DNA from: CAIPSZ01 sp038065015
GTDB lineage: Bacteria > Patescibacteriota > Patescibacteriia > PEXW01
DNA: 64,000 nt
Reading direction: 5' to 3'
Assembly: GCA_038065015.1 (NCBI GenBank)
Contig: JBBTRU010000007.1
Location: 1 to 64,000 of the forward strand
The position numbers and the translations under genes are program-made. Of this stretch, positions 16,482 through 25,731 are shown in pieces. The notes below the pieces were generated by a model. The model ran no database searches. It was given only the letters and a program-made list of their open reading frames with translations, and was not told the DNA's origin. Each line of letters begins with the position of its first letter. Position 1 is the stretch's first letter.

Positions 16482-16510
16482 TTGCAAAAAGGCCCGATTT
16501 ATTGTACGCT
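16482..16510 (+). promoter_or_regulatory. Promoter upstream of holB (TTGCAA-N17-TACGCT)
   Basis: TTGCAA (16482-16487) and TACGCT (16505-16510) are 17 bases apart; the -10 ends 11 bases before the ATG at 16522, leaving a leader of only a few bases. It would drive the long operon from holB to PBP2. Confidence 0.5.
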
Positions 16511-16521
16511 CATGCTACTCC

Positions 16522-17433
16522 ATGCCTGACCTCACACCCTCGTTGATCGGCCAGCAACCAGTGATTGCTGCGCTCACCAAAGCCGCAACCGGAAAAACGG
16601 CGTATGGCCACGCCTACCTCATCAGTGGAGCAGATACAACAGCGGTTGCCGCACTTGCGGCCTGGTTTCGTAATTACCTTGTCTGCACAGCGCCAGCCGG
16701 CTCTACTGCCTGCGGAGTATGTGCTGGCTGCACGAGCTGTGTAAACGCCGATGGCGTCTGGACGTACAGTCTAGAAAGCACCCCCGACGAAGTTGCGCAT
16801 AGCGTTGAGCGCATTCGGAGTATTCGCCAATTCGTCGCCCTTCGACCAGTGGCGCAAGGGCGACGTGTGGTCTTGGTGGATAGAGCCGATACGCTCCGCG
16901 GGGCGGCTGCAAATGCCTTACTGAAAAATATTGAAGAGCCCGCTGAAGGGATTATCTACATTCTTACGGCCCAGCACCTTGGTGCGATCTTGGCAACGAT
17001 TCGTTCCCGCACCATGTCTGTAACCGTGCAACCCGTACCGCAGGCTGTACTCAGGCAAGCACTTATTACAAACGGCTATACGCAGAGTGCCGCAGCATTT
17101 GCAAGCCAACTTTTTCCAAACCAAGCTGGCCGGGCAGTGCAGCTCTTGGAAGATCGTCCGCGTTACGATGAACTGCACACTGTAGAACATATGCTTGCTC
17201 ATTGGGCAACCCTTGCTTCCGCGCAACGCCTCGCGGCGGCAGCAACAATTGTTGAGGGCCGTACAGATATGGCTGCCCAACGACTCCGCGTGCAAGATGC
17301 GCTCGCGCTGATTGCCCGCCAGCCCGCGCGGCGACCAGGTGTACTGCGCGCACTCTTGCAGGCCTGCCTAGCATTACGCACCAATGCTCAGCCCAAACTC
17401 ATTTTCGACGCTTTTGCCCTGCAAACGCTATGA
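16522..17433 (+). CDS. holB: DNA polymerase III subunit delta'-like clamp-loader protein
   Basis: 303 aa. IGQQPVIAALTKA at the N-terminus, a zinc knuckle CGVCAGCTSC near residue 64, VLVDRADTLRGAAANALLKNIEEP (Walker B region and sensor 1 neighbourhood of clamp loaders) and SRTMSVTVQPV follow the delta' pattern. The P-loop position reads SGADTTAVA and is not a working Walker A, as expected for delta', which does not hydrolyse ATP. It is part of the complex that loads the sliding clamp. Overlaps the next gene by 4 bases. Confidence 0.82.
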   Translation: MPDLTPSLIGQQPVIAALTKAATGKTAYGHAYLISGADTTAVAALAAWFRNYLVCTAPAGSTACGVCAGCTSCVNADGVWTYSLESTPDEVAHSVERIRSIRQFVALRPVAQGRRVVLVDRADTLRGAAANALLKNIEEPAEGIIYILTAQHLGAILATIRSRTMSVTVQPVPQAVLRQALITNGYTQSAAAFASQLFPNQAGRAVQLLEDRPRYDELHTVEHMLAHWATLASAQRLAAAATIVEGRTDMAAQRLRVQDALALIARQPARRPGVLRALLQACLALRTNAQPKLIFDAFALQTL

Positions 17434-18488
17434 AAAAAATCTTTCTCCTCGCTGTGCTTCCCTTAGCGCTTTCCGCTTGTGCTATTTCATTTTCCTCACG
17501 TACCGCAACCACCCAAGCCGGTGATGGCGGGGTGTTTATTTCTCCAGACACGGGTACTACCTGGGCGCAGAAGGTCTTCGTCCGGCAGGAGGCAAAAGGC
17601 CCGGTAACCATTAGCGGTTCGAACATTGGCTTCTTCGCATTCCACCCCAGCACCTCCGATACTTTCTACGTCAGCACGCAGCAGCAAGGGCTTTGGAAAA
17701 CCGAGGATGCGGGTGAGACGTGGTCCCCATTAGGACTCACCACGGGTTACGTACAAGGGTTTACGCAGGATGTCGCAAATCCTGCACTCATGTTTGCCGG
17801 TTTCCAAAATACCATACAGAAGAGTACGGATGGCGGCACTACCTGGACCGTCGTGTACACCAACCAGCCTGGGAACGCGGTGACGCAAGTGCAGCTGAAC
17901 CCCCACAATGCGCAGGAGGTTTTTGCAACAACCAATGGCGGCGTACTGCTGAAAAGCGACGATGAAGGGGTAACCTGGCGCATCCTGAAAATTTTTCAAA
18001 ATCGAGTTCCAAAAAAACTCATACTGCTCAAGAATGACCCCCGCATAATGTTCGTGGTTATGGCTGACGGCATTTTTCGCTCCAATGATGCCGGCGGGCA
18101 ATGGAACGAACTCATGACCGAAGCGTTGCGCAAGGCTGATGCGCTGCCGGTGAACGATTTCACGTTTACCGACCACACGCCCTCGGTCATGTACGTGGCG
18201 AGCACGAGCGGCATTGTTCGGTCGTTGGATGGGGGAGCGTCTTGGCAAGTTGTGCCAACCGTTATACCGCCAAAAACCGTGCCGGTAAACGCGCTGGCAA
18301 TAAATCCCGTTGATGAAAACGAACTCGTCTTTACTGCGGCTTCCACCTTTTATCGTTCGTCAGATTTTGGAAAAACCTGGCAAACCTTTAAAAACGTTGG
18401 GTCTGCCCGGGTGTACGCCGTCCTTGCCGCGCACCCGCGCCGGCCAGGGATGCTGCTCCTCGGTACGGTTCTCCCAGCCAAGAAATAA
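17430..18488 (+). CDS. BNR/Asp-box beta-propeller lipoprotein
   Basis: 352 aa. A lipoprotein signal peptide ends in the lipobox LSAC, so Cys17 should be lipidated and the protein anchored outside the membrane. Seven Asp-box turns are visible (SPDTGTTW, TEDAGETW, STDGGTTW, SDDEGVTW, SNDAGGQW, SLDGGASW, SSDFGKTW), spaced to form a six- or seven-bladed propeller like Ycf48 or sortilin domains. The fold serves binding or assembly roles; no catalytic residues can be assigned. ATGA overlap with holB and 5 bases before frr make co-expression certain if the frame is read. Confidence 0.82.
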   Translation: MKKIFLLAVLPLALSACAISFSSRTATTQAGDGGVFISPDTGTTWAQKVFVRQEAKGPVTISGSNIGFFAFHPSTSDTFYVSTQQQGLWKTEDAGETWSPLGLTTGYVQGFTQDVANPALMFAGFQNTIQKSTDGGTTWTVVYTNQPGNAVTQVQLNPHNAQEVFATTNGGVLLKSDDEGVTWRILKIFQNRVPKKLILLKNDPRIMFVVMADGIFRSNDAGGQWNELMTEALRKADALPVNDFTFTDHTPSVMYVASTSGIVRSLDGGASWQVVPTVIPPKTVPVNALAINPVDENELVFTAASTFYRSSDFGKTWQTFKNVGSARVYAVLAAHPRRPGMLLLGTVLPAKK

Positions 18489-18493
18489 ATTGT

Positions 18494-19045
18494 ATGTCTA
18501 CCACCGATACGCATGCCGACGAATTCGAAAAAGCCCTGGCGCATTTGCAAAAAGAGCTGCAAGCAATCCGTACGGGTCGGGCGTCACCGGCCATGGTTGA
18601 GAATCTCATTGTGGATGCCTATGGTACCCCGACACCCTTGCTAAATCTCGCGAGTATTTCGGTTCCGGAATCTACCCAGTTGTACATCCAACCCTGGGAT
18701 CCTAACCTGGTGAAGAGTATTGAAAAAGCTTTGCAAGCTTCGGCGCTTGGGATTATGCCAACGGTTGAAGGGGGCGGTATTCGGCTGCACTTCCCGCCGC
18801 TTACCGAAGAGCGCAGGCACGAGATGGTAAAAACGGTAAACGAAATGCTGGAAAAAGCCCGCGTTGCCGTACGCGCCGTGCGCGAAGGGGTCCATAAAGA
18901 AATTAAGCAAAACGAGAAGACCGGCACATTTTCTGAAGATGTAGCAAAAGTGGAAGCCAAGTTCTTGCAAGAGGCGCTCGATGCATACAACCAGCGCGTT
19001 CATGACATGGGGAAGCAGAAAATTACAGAATTGCAAACCATCTAG
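18494..19045 (+). CDS. frr: Ribosome recycling factor
   Basis: 183 aa, the standard length. The opening EKALAHLQKELQAIRTGRASPAMVENL and the domain II PTPLLNLASISVPE are diagnostic, and the C-terminal helix bundle contains REGVHKEIK. With EF-G it splits post-termination ribosomes into subunits. Starts 5 bases after the propeller gene and is followed after 3 bases by rseP. Confidence 0.96.
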   Translation: MSTTDTHADEFEKALAHLQKELQAIRTGRASPAMVENLIVDAYGTPTPLLNLASISVPESTQLYIQPWDPNLVKSIEKALQASALGIMPTVEGGGIRLHFPPLTEERRHEMVKTVNEMLEKARVAVRAVREGVHKEIKQNEKTGTFSEDVAKVEAKFLQEALDAYNQRVHDMGKQKITELQTI

Positions 19046-19048
19046 CCA

Positions 19049-20149
19049 ATGACCACGCTCCTCACCTTTCTCATTGTCCTCGGTTTACTCGTCTTCGTGC
19101 ACGAGCTAGGCCATTTTGTGGCTGCGCGCATCCTGGGCGTGGGGGTGAAAGAATTTGGTTTTGGTTTCCCACCCCGGCTCTGGGGCATCCGGCGCAAAGA
19201 AACGACGTATAGCATCAACTGGATACCCCTCGGCGGGTTCGTACGCCTGCACGGTGAAGACGGTGAAGCAACAGACCCGCAAAGTTTTAGCATGCAGAAA
19301 GCCTGGAAGCGCACCATTATCCTCGTCGCCGGCGTACTCATGAATGTTGTGCTTGCCATAGCTATTTTTGCAGTTGGTTTTAGCCTAGGTTTTCCTACAG
19401 ACATTACCGACGGTGTGCCAGCGGGTGCCCGAGCGCGCGACCCGAAAGTCCAAATTGTAGAAGTGCAGGATGGCTCTGCTGCGGTTGCAGCCGGTCTGCA
19501 GGTGGGCGACGCGTTGGTGCGGGTAAACGGTGCCGAGATAGTTACAGTGACCGATGCGCAAGCCGCGGCCCGTGCTGCCGGCGAGCGGGCGGTAACCGTG
19601 GTGTACACCCGCGGACAGGAAGAGCGAACCACGTCGGCCACCCTGCAAAAACTCGAAACCACGGGGCAGCCTGGGCTGGGCGTCTCTCTGGCCCAAACCG
19701 CCTATGTTTCGTACCACCCGTTGCGGGCGCTATGGGAAGGCATCGCTGCCGGAGGACGCTCGCTCTGGTATATTCTCCAAGCATTTGGTCAATTTCTTGG
19801 CAACCTTATCATCCACCAGAGCGCGGGCGCAGACGTAGCTGGCCCGGTTGGCATTGCTGTACTCACGGGCCAAGTGGCAAAACTGGGCTTCACGTACTTG
19901 CTGCAATTCGTAGCACTGCTCTCACTGAATCTTGCCATTATCAATATCCTGCCCATTCCTGCGCTTGATGGCGGACGTTTACTCTTTGTCATTATTGAGA
20001 AGCTCCGGGGCAAACCCCTGACGCAAAAACTCGAGTCGAAAATACACGGTACGAGTTTTGCCATTCTCATTGGCCTCATTGCCCTGGTGACGCTGCGGGA
20101 TGTTTTCAAGCTGGACGCCGTGCAGCATTTATGGGAACGTCTGTTCTAA
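19049..20149 (+). CDS. rseP: Site-2 (M50) intramembrane zinc protease, RseP type
   Basis: 366 aa. Zinc motif HELGH in the first membrane helix (near residue 22), IPLGGFVRLHGEDGE, a PDZ domain at about residues 125-200 and the second metal-binding motif NILPIPALDGGRLLF in the last third. About four transmembrane helices. It cleaves membrane-embedded substrates after a first cut, for example anti-sigma factors or leftover signal peptides; the partner is not evident here. Common position between frr and proS in bacteria. Confidence 0.93.
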   Translation: MTTLLTFLIVLGLLVFVHELGHFVAARILGVGVKEFGFGFPPRLWGIRRKETTYSINWIPLGGFVRLHGEDGEATDPQSFSMQKAWKRTIILVAGVLMNVVLAIAIFAVGFSLGFPTDITDGVPAGARARDPKVQIVEVQDGSAAVAAGLQVGDALVRVNGAEIVTVTDAQAAARAAGERAVTVVYTRGQEERTTSATLQKLETTGQPGLGVSLAQTAYVSYHPLRALWEGIAAGGRSLWYILQAFGQFLGNLIIHQSAGADVAGPVGIAVLTGQVAKLGFTYLLQFVALLSLNLAIINILPIPALDGGRLLFVIIEKLRGKPLTQKLESKIHGTSFAILIGLIALVTLRDVFKLDAVQHLWERLF

Positions 20150-20161
20150 GCCCCTTTTACT

Positions 20162-21400
20162 ATGCGGCAATCCCAACTCTACATTCCCACCCAAAATGTC
20201 CCGCCGGCCGAAGAAGTCTCGCGCAATGGCAGACTCTTGCAGCAGGCCGGCTACGTCGACAAGCTCCAGGCCGGGGCGTATACCTGGTTGCCGTTGGGTT
20301 TGCGGGTCTTAGAGCGCATAAGCACTATCGTTCGCGAAGAGCAAAATCGAATTGGCGGGCAGGAAATGCTCATGCCGGCCCTGCAGCCGAAAGCTCTTTG
20401 GGATGTCACGGGTCGCTGGACAACACTCCGCGACATTATGTACCAGTGGGAAGATAGCAGCGGTCATGCGATTGGTTTAGCGACCACCCACGAAGAAGTA
20501 ATCACCGACCTTCTCCGTCGCGGCGAGCTCACGTACAAAAATTTGCCGCAAGCGCTCTACCAACTGCAATGGAAGTTTCGCAATGAGCCTCGAGCAAAGA
20601 GCGGGGTGCTTCGAGGCCGCGAGTTTCTCATGAAAGATCTATACAGTTTCCATGCCACGGCCGAAGATCTCGATACGTTTTACGCCAAAGTGCACCAAGC
20701 CTACCACGCTACCTTTAAGCGGCTTGGACTCGAGGCGCACGTTACGGAAGCAAGCGGAGGCACGTTTACCAAAAAGCATAGTCATGAGTTTCAAGTGTTT
20801 AGCGCTGCCGGAGAAGACCGCGTATGCTACTGCAAAGCGTGCGGGTTTGCGCAAAACATCGAACTCGATGCCGAAGTGGCAGCATGCCCAAAATGCGGCA
20901 AACCCACAACGGTCGAGAAGAGTATCGAGGTAGGGAATACCTTCCATTTTGGGGATTACTACACTACGACTGTTGGCATACGGCACACTGCAGCCGATGG
21001 TAAGCGAAAACCCGTGTACATTGCCAGTTATGGTATTGGTGTATCCCGCCTTGTCGGCACAATCGTCGAAGTCTATGCCGATGCAAAAGGGTTAGTGTGG
21101 CCAGCGGCAGTTGCCCCCTTTGCCGCGCACGTGCTGGTCCTCGGGAAAGCATCTGCTGAACTGCAGAAACACGCAACCGCTTTTGAACAAGCCGCGCAGA
21201 AAAAGGGAATTGCGGTACTCCTTGACGACCGGGAGGTTAGTCCCGGCCACAAACTCAAGGATGCGGATTTACTCGGCATGCCATACCGAGTCGTCTTTAG
21301 TGAACGCCAGGGGAATAACGTTGAAGTGACGACTCGAGCAACGGGTGATGCAAAAGTACTAACACCGGAAGCCGCGCTCACTCTGCTCCAGGCCGTATGA
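20162..21400 (+). CDS. proS: Prolyl-tRNA synthetase, short form with a zinc-knuckle insertion
   Basis: 412 aa, much shorter than the roughly 570 aa E. coli type. Class II motifs: motif 2 FRNEPRAKSGVLRGREFLMKD and motif 3 YGIGVSRLVGTI; the anticodon-binding domain is at about residues 320-412 with DDREVSPGHKLKDADLLGMPY. The editing INS domain is absent; in its place is a short segment with CYCKACG and CPKCGK (residues about 222-246), likely a zinc knuckle. Lack of INS means Ala-tRNA(Pro) must be cleared by another factor or tolerated. Followed by an ATGA overlap with mreB. Confidence 0.93.
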   Translation: MRQSQLYIPTQNVPPAEEVSRNGRLLQQAGYVDKLQAGAYTWLPLGLRVLERISTIVREEQNRIGGQEMLMPALQPKALWDVTGRWTTLRDIMYQWEDSSGHAIGLATTHEEVITDLLRRGELTYKNLPQALYQLQWKFRNEPRAKSGVLRGREFLMKDLYSFHATAEDLDTFYAKVHQAYHATFKRLGLEAHVTEASGGTFTKKHSHEFQVFSAAGEDRVCYCKACGFAQNIELDAEVAACPKCGKPTTVEKSIEVGNTFHFGDYYTTTVGIRHTAADGKRKPVYIASYGIGVSRLVGTIVEVYADAKGLVWPAAVAPFAAHVLVLGKASAELQKHATAFEQAAQKKGIAVLLDDREVSPGHKLKDADLLGMPYRVVFSERQGNNVEVTTRATGDAKVLTPEAALTLLQAV

Positions 21401-22461
21401 TCATGGACCGTCTCTTCGGGAAGTTCTCGCGCGACCTTGGCATTGACCTGGGAACGTCGAGTACTTTGGTGTACGTGAAAGGGAAGGGGATTATGATAAA
21501 CGAGCCGTCGGTAGTGGCGGTGAACACCCGGACCGAGCAAATCCTGGCGGTGGGTGGCGAAGCTCGAAAAATGGTTGGCAAAACCCCCGGGCACATCATT
21601 GCGGCCAAACCACTGGTCGACGGGGTAATCTCTGATTTCGAAGTAACGGAAAAAATGTTACGGTACTTTGTCGACAAGGTCCATCGGGAAGGGTTTACCC
21701 TCGTTCCTCGGCCCCGCGTGGTTATTGGCATACCGCTGGGGGTAACCGAAGTGGAGCGAAAGGCTGTAGAAGACGCGACGTTGCACGCTGGCGCGCGCGA
21801 GGTCTACCTTATTGAACAGCCCATGGCGGCGGCAATTGGCGCGCGTCTGCCCATCCAGGATGCCTCTGGCAACCTCGTCGTGGACATTGGGGGCGGTACA
21901 ACGGATATTGCCGTTATTTCTCTGGGCGGCGTGGTAACCTGGCGCAGTCTGCGGACCGCGGGGAACGCCTTTGATGCAAGTATCATCCAGTATGCGCGCG
22001 AGCACTTTAATTTGCTCATTGGCGATCGGACCGCCGAAGAAACGAAAATTGCCATTGGCTCTGCAACCGAAGACCACGATGACCTAGAAACAAAAGTCCG
22101 GGGCCGCGATCTTATCTCCGGCTTGCCCAAAGAGGTTACGATGACCGGTAAAAATGTCCGCGAAGCGCTCGCGCGTAACTTAAGCATTCTCGTGGAGAGT
22201 ATTGGGACGGTGATCGAAGCAACCCCACCCGAACTCGTTGCTGACGTACACCAACGCGGCATCCTCCTTACGGGCGGCGGCGCGCTTTTGCGTGGGCTAC
22301 CGCAACTCATAACCCGGGAAACGAAAATGATCGTCCACGTTGCCGATGATCCTCTCACCGCTGTCGTACGCGGCACCGGCATTGTCCTCGAAGATTTAGA
22401 CCGCTTGCGCAATGTTCTCGTGCTCTCAACCGATAGCGATAGCCCCGGGGCGAAAAGGTAA
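21397..22461 (+). CDS. mreB: MreB rod-shape protein (copy 2, in the mre operon)
   Basis: 354 aa. DLGTSST phosphate-1 loop, IEQPMAAAIGARLP, DIGGGTTDIAVISLGG phosphate-2 and LTGGGALLRG adenosine loop are intact. It is followed directly by mreC, mreD and PBP2 in the classical elongasome order, so this is the canonical cell-wall MreB. Start ATG at 21397 overlaps the proS stop; a second ATG at 21403 is possible. Confidence 0.95.
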   Translation: MIMDRLFGKFSRDLGIDLGTSSTLVYVKGKGIMINEPSVVAVNTRTEQILAVGGEARKMVGKTPGHIIAAKPLVDGVISDFEVTEKMLRYFVDKVHREGFTLVPRPRVVIGIPLGVTEVERKAVEDATLHAGAREVYLIEQPMAAAIGARLPIQDASGNLVVDIGGGTTDIAVISLGGVVTWRSLRTAGNAFDASIIQYAREHFNLLIGDRTAEETKIAIGSATEDHDDLETKVRGRDLISGLPKEVTMTGKNVREALARNLSILVESIGTVIEATPPELVADVHQRGILLTGGGALLRGLPQLITRETKMIVHVADDPLTAVVRGTGIVLEDLDRLRNVLVLSTDSDSPGAKR

Positions 22462-22463
22462 CT

Positions 22464-23267
22464 ATGGCACAGCGCCCCCTTCGGGTTATTCCAAATAGCT
22501 GGGTTATCGGGGTTACCATCAGCCTGGCAATCCTCACCGCTCTCGGGCTCTTGGGCCCGGTGCAGCGTTTTGCCGTACGGGTGCTTGCCCCCATCGGCCG
22601 GGTGTCGCACCGCGCGGTTGAAGGCATCCGCGTTACTTTCGCTGACCGCAAGCACAGCCAAGATGTAGCAACCGAAAACACCACCTTGAAAGAGCGCCTA
22701 CTGCAAGTTGAATTGGAGCGCGCAAAGCTCAACCAGCAGCTTGCGGAATTAAAAATTCTTCGGGCCGAGCAAAGTTTTCTCGACCGTCGAACGCTGAAGG
22801 GTACGGCAGTGCGGGTTATCGGTCGGTCACAATTAAACACGCAGCGCGTCTTAGTCGACGGCGGGTCAGAACAAAAGGTGCAGCGCGGCGCGCCGGTGCT
22901 GGCGGGTGACGGCATCCTCGTTGGCGTGGTCGAAGATGTGCAAGCAACCACGAGCAGCATACGTTTGCTTACGGCGGATAGTTCGAATGTCGCTGTCCGC
23001 GTGCGGGACCAAAGCGGCGCGCCTGGCATTGTTGTCGGTGAGCGCGGAGTCGGCATGCGGCTTACCCTTGTCCCGCAGAATGAAAAACTTGAAAAAAGCC
23101 TTACCGTTATTACGGCAGATGCCGACCCGCAAATCCCCAGCGGCTTGCTGGTGGGCACAATTTCGAACATCGATGTTGCCCCGGGTGCGCTTTTTCAAAG
23201 TGCCGCCCTCCTGCCCATTGTTTCCCTTGACCGGCTCAATGTACTCACCATTCTTACCTCGGTATGA
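22464..23267 (+). CDS. mreC: MreC
   Basis: 267 aa. One N-terminal membrane span (residues about 13-35), a coiled coil (about 65-105) and the MreC beta domains with VRVIGRSQLNTQRVLVDGG, GAPVLAGDGILVGVVEDV and SNVAVRVRDQSGAPGIVVG. MreC lies outside the membrane and activates PBP2-RodA. Starts 2 bases after mreB and overlaps mreD by 4. Confidence 0.93.
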   Translation: MAQRPLRVIPNSWVIGVTISLAILTALGLLGPVQRFAVRVLAPIGRVSHRAVEGIRVTFADRKHSQDVATENTTLKERLLQVELERAKLNQQLAELKILRAEQSFLDRRTLKGTAVRVIGRSQLNTQRVLVDGGSEQKVQRGAPVLAGDGILVGVVEDVQATTSSIRLLTADSSNVAVRVRDQSGAPGIVVGERGVGMRLTLVPQNEKLEKSLTVITADADPQIPSGLLVGTISNIDVAPGALFQSAALLPIVSLDRLNVLTILTSV

Positions 23268-23785
23268 ATTTTTTTGTTAATACAATTTTGGCCGTACTCG
23301 CTTTTGCTGCCCACGTCGGGCTCGCCAGCGCTACCACCACCGGGGTGCCCATTCACGTCCTCGCCGTGCTGACTATAGTTTGTATCTGGTTGCAGGATAC
23401 GCAGTCAATTGGCAACCGCTTACTCCCCGCTGCCTTGCTGGTGGACCTCATCCAGCCGACGCGTGTTCCGGTAACTGTACTTACCGTCCTCGCGGTCTGG
23501 TTTGTCGCAACCATGATCCAGAAGCACTGGCTAACGAATCATTCCATTGCCTCACTCGTTGGCCTTGCCCTTATTGCAGCCCTGGTTCGAATGGGTGTTA
23601 CGTGGCTCGGCATTGCGCTTTCCGCTGCAGTCGGCACTTCCAGCATACCGGTTGCCGCTTCTTGGAACTGGTACGACAATACATTACGCTTTTTTATCGA
23701 AACATCTTTGGTTGTGGGCCTTGGTACTCTCTGGCGCGGTTTGCAGCGTATGCTGCGACGGTCTTTTCTCTATGCCACGCACTAA
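23264..23785 (+). CDS. mreD: MreD-like membrane protein
   Basis: 173 aa with four to five hydrophobic helices and hardly any soluble part. The sequence itself is weakly conserved; the call rests on size, topology and position between mreC and PBP2 with overlapping ends (4 bases at the start, 14 at the end). Confidence 0.8.
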   Translation: MNFFVNTILAVLAFAAHVGLASATTTGVPIHVLAVLTIVCIWLQDTQSIGNRLLPAALLVDLIQPTRVPVTVLTVLAVWFVATMIQKHWLTNHSIASLVGLALIAALVRMGVTWLGIALSAAVGTSSIPVAASWNWYDNTLRFFIETSLVVGLGTLWRGLQRMLRRSFLYATH

Positions 23786-25721
23786 TCCGTTCGATATTGT
23801 CCCGCCCGCAGGCCTCGGTCGTTCCCGGGTGGTGCGGGCTTTTCGGAGTTTCGAATATAGCGATACCACCCTCGATGCCCAAGCGAGCGATTCGCCCACC
23901 CTCAAGCACCAAATGCTGCCGAATCGCTTGCGTATTCTTAGTGGGTTTTTCATCGTACTCATCGCGGTGCTCATTGGCCGGGGCGTATGGTTGCAGCTTA
24001 TCCGGGGCGCGAGCATGCGGAGTGCAGCCGAAGGTAACCGGCTACGCGTCATTACCACCACGGCCCCGCGGGGAATACTCTACGACCGCAACGGCGTGCC
24101 GCTCGTAGAAAACGTAGCGGAATTTACCTTCGGCGTGGTTCCGGCAGATGTGCCACGGAATAGCGAAGAGCGCAGTGCACGTTTCCAACACTATCAAAAT
24201 CTCAGCGGCATACCCGCCCAAGATTTTGCAACAGCCTACGCCAACGCGCCAGAAACCAGTACGGAAGTCGCTGCGGTGCTCGAGCACGTCAGTTACGATG
24301 CGGCCATGAAATTGCGCATCCGTCTGCAAGATGAGCCCGCTGCCCAGGTCGTCGCAACGCCCCGCCGCCACTACTTAGCGGGAACCGCTTTTAGCCAGGT
24401 GCTTGGCTATACCGGCAAAATTTCTCAGCAAGAGTGGAAAGATTTGAATGCCACACCCCAGCGAGAGTACCGGAAAAATGAGGTGATCGGTAAAACTGGG
24501 TTAGAAGCGCAGTACGAAAAAGAATTGCGCGGTACGAGCGCAAAAGCGTCCGTCGAAGTAAACGCGCAGCGACGCGAGCAGAAAGTCATAACCACGGAAG
24601 TGGCGGTTGCCGGGCAAAATCTCGTCACCACGCTGGATGCCGGTTTGCAGGATGTCCTGGCAACCTCGGCCGTTGCCATGGTACGGCAATTGCACACCAC
24701 AGGCGCAGCGGTGGTAGCCATTGACCCGCGTGATGGGGGAGTGCTCGCATTTGTCAGCGTACCCACGTATGACAGCAACGATTTTGTCGCTGGCCTTACC
24801 ACCGAGAAATACCAAGGCCTGGTCGATGATCCGCGCCGACCCTTGTACTTTCGGCCCCTCTCCGGCGAGTACCCATCAGGCTCAACCATTAAACCCATTA
24901 TTGCTACGGCGGCGCTCAACGAAGGGGTTATAACCCAGCAGACAACCGTACTCAGCACCGGCGGGATAAAAATAGATAAATGGTTTTTTCCAGATTGGAA
25001 AGCCGGTGGCCACGGGGTAACGAATGTGTATAAGGCTATTGCCGATTCGGTGAATACATTTTTTTACACCATTGGCGGTGGTACCGACACCTTTGAAGGT
25101 TTGGGTATCGATCGTATGACGCAGTACGCCCGTACCTTTGGTTTGGGTGCGCCCACTGGTATTGACCTCCCCGGTGAACGCGGAGGTTTTTTGCCGAGTA
25201 AAGCCTGGAAAGAACAGGCAAAAAATGAACCCTGGTACATAGGCGATACTTACCATTTTGCCATCGGCCAAGGCGACCTCCTCGTTACCCCGCTGCAAAT
25301 GGCCTTAGCAACAGCCACCTTAGCCAATGGTGGCATACTCTATAAACCCCATGTGGCAAAAACCTTCCAAATCGGCGACGGCACCGAAGCAAAAAATGTT
25401 GAAGCAACGGTCGTCCGCGAGCACGTCGCCAGTGCGGAGGCTGTCCAGATTGTGCGTGATGCGATGCGTGAAGCTGTTATCAATGGTAGCGCGCGGCGTT
25501 TACAGACCTTGGGTATCCCAACGGCCGGAAAAACCGGGACAGCGCAATTTGGCAATGCCGGGAAAACCCATGCCTGGTTTGTGGGTTTTGCGCCCTTCGA
25601 TAACCCCACCATCGCCATTGCCGTCATGGTCGAAGCCGGCGGGGAAGGGCATGCTGCGGCACTCCCCATTGCCGAGGCGGGATTCAAATTTTGGCTACAA
25701 AAAAGCCAAAAAACCCCTTAG
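23772..25721 (+). CDS. mrdA: Penicillin-binding protein 2 (peptidoglycan transpeptidase)
   Basis: 649 aa from the ATG at 23772. A long N-terminal cytoplasmic stretch of about 55 residues precedes the single membrane span (residues about 58-78). PBP dimerisation domain with APRGILYDRNGVPLVEN follows. Transpeptidase motifs: SxxK as SGSTIKP, SxN as SVN (AIADSVNTFFY) and KTGTAQFG. It cross-links lateral wall peptidoglycan with RodA and MreC. The frame extends upstream, but conservation and the mreD overlap favour 23772. Last gene of the long operon. Confidence 0.94.
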   Translation: MPRTNPFDIVPPAGLGRSRVVRAFRSFEYSDTTLDAQASDSPTLKHQMLPNRLRILSGFFIVLIAVLIGRGVWLQLIRGASMRSAAEGNRLRVITTTAPRGILYDRNGVPLVENVAEFTFGVVPADVPRNSEERSARFQHYQNLSGIPAQDFATAYANAPETSTEVAAVLEHVSYDAAMKLRIRLQDEPAAQVVATPRRHYLAGTAFSQVLGYTGKISQQEWKDLNATPQREYRKNEVIGKTGLEAQYEKELRGTSAKASVEVNAQRREQKVITTEVAVAGQNLVTTLDAGLQDVLATSAVAMVRQLHTTGAAVVAIDPRDGGVLAFVSVPTYDSNDFVAGLTTEKYQGLVDDPRRPLYFRPLSGEYPSGSTIKPIIATAALNEGVITQQTTVLSTGGIKIDKWFFPDWKAGGHGVTNVYKAIADSVNTFFYTIGGGTDTFEGLGIDRMTQYARTFGLGAPTGIDLPGERGGFLPSKAWKEQAKNEPWYIGDTYHFAIGQGDLLVTPLQMALATATLANGGILYKPHVAKTFQIGDGTEAKNVEATVVREHVASAEAVQIVRDAMREAVINGSARRLQTLGIPTAGKTGTAQFGNAGKTHAWFVGFAPFDNPTIAIAVMVEAGGEGHAAALPIAEAGFKFWLQKSQKTP

Positions 25722-25731
25722 TAACTAGGGG
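25696..25731 (-). terminator. Terminator-like hairpin reading in the minus direction
   Basis: CCCCT at 25714-25718 pairs with AGGGG at 25727-25731; on the minus strand the stem is followed by a seven-T run, and a second GGC/GCC stem follows. On the plus strand there is no T tail. No minus-strand gene ends here, so it may block antisense transcription into the PBP2 gene. Confidence 0.45.

Noticed and set aside
21804..23170. Two long overlapping minus-strand frames opposite mreB and mreC
   Set aside because: Both are rich in Ser, Arg and Pro with no motif, as expected for the mirror of GC-skewed coding sequence.
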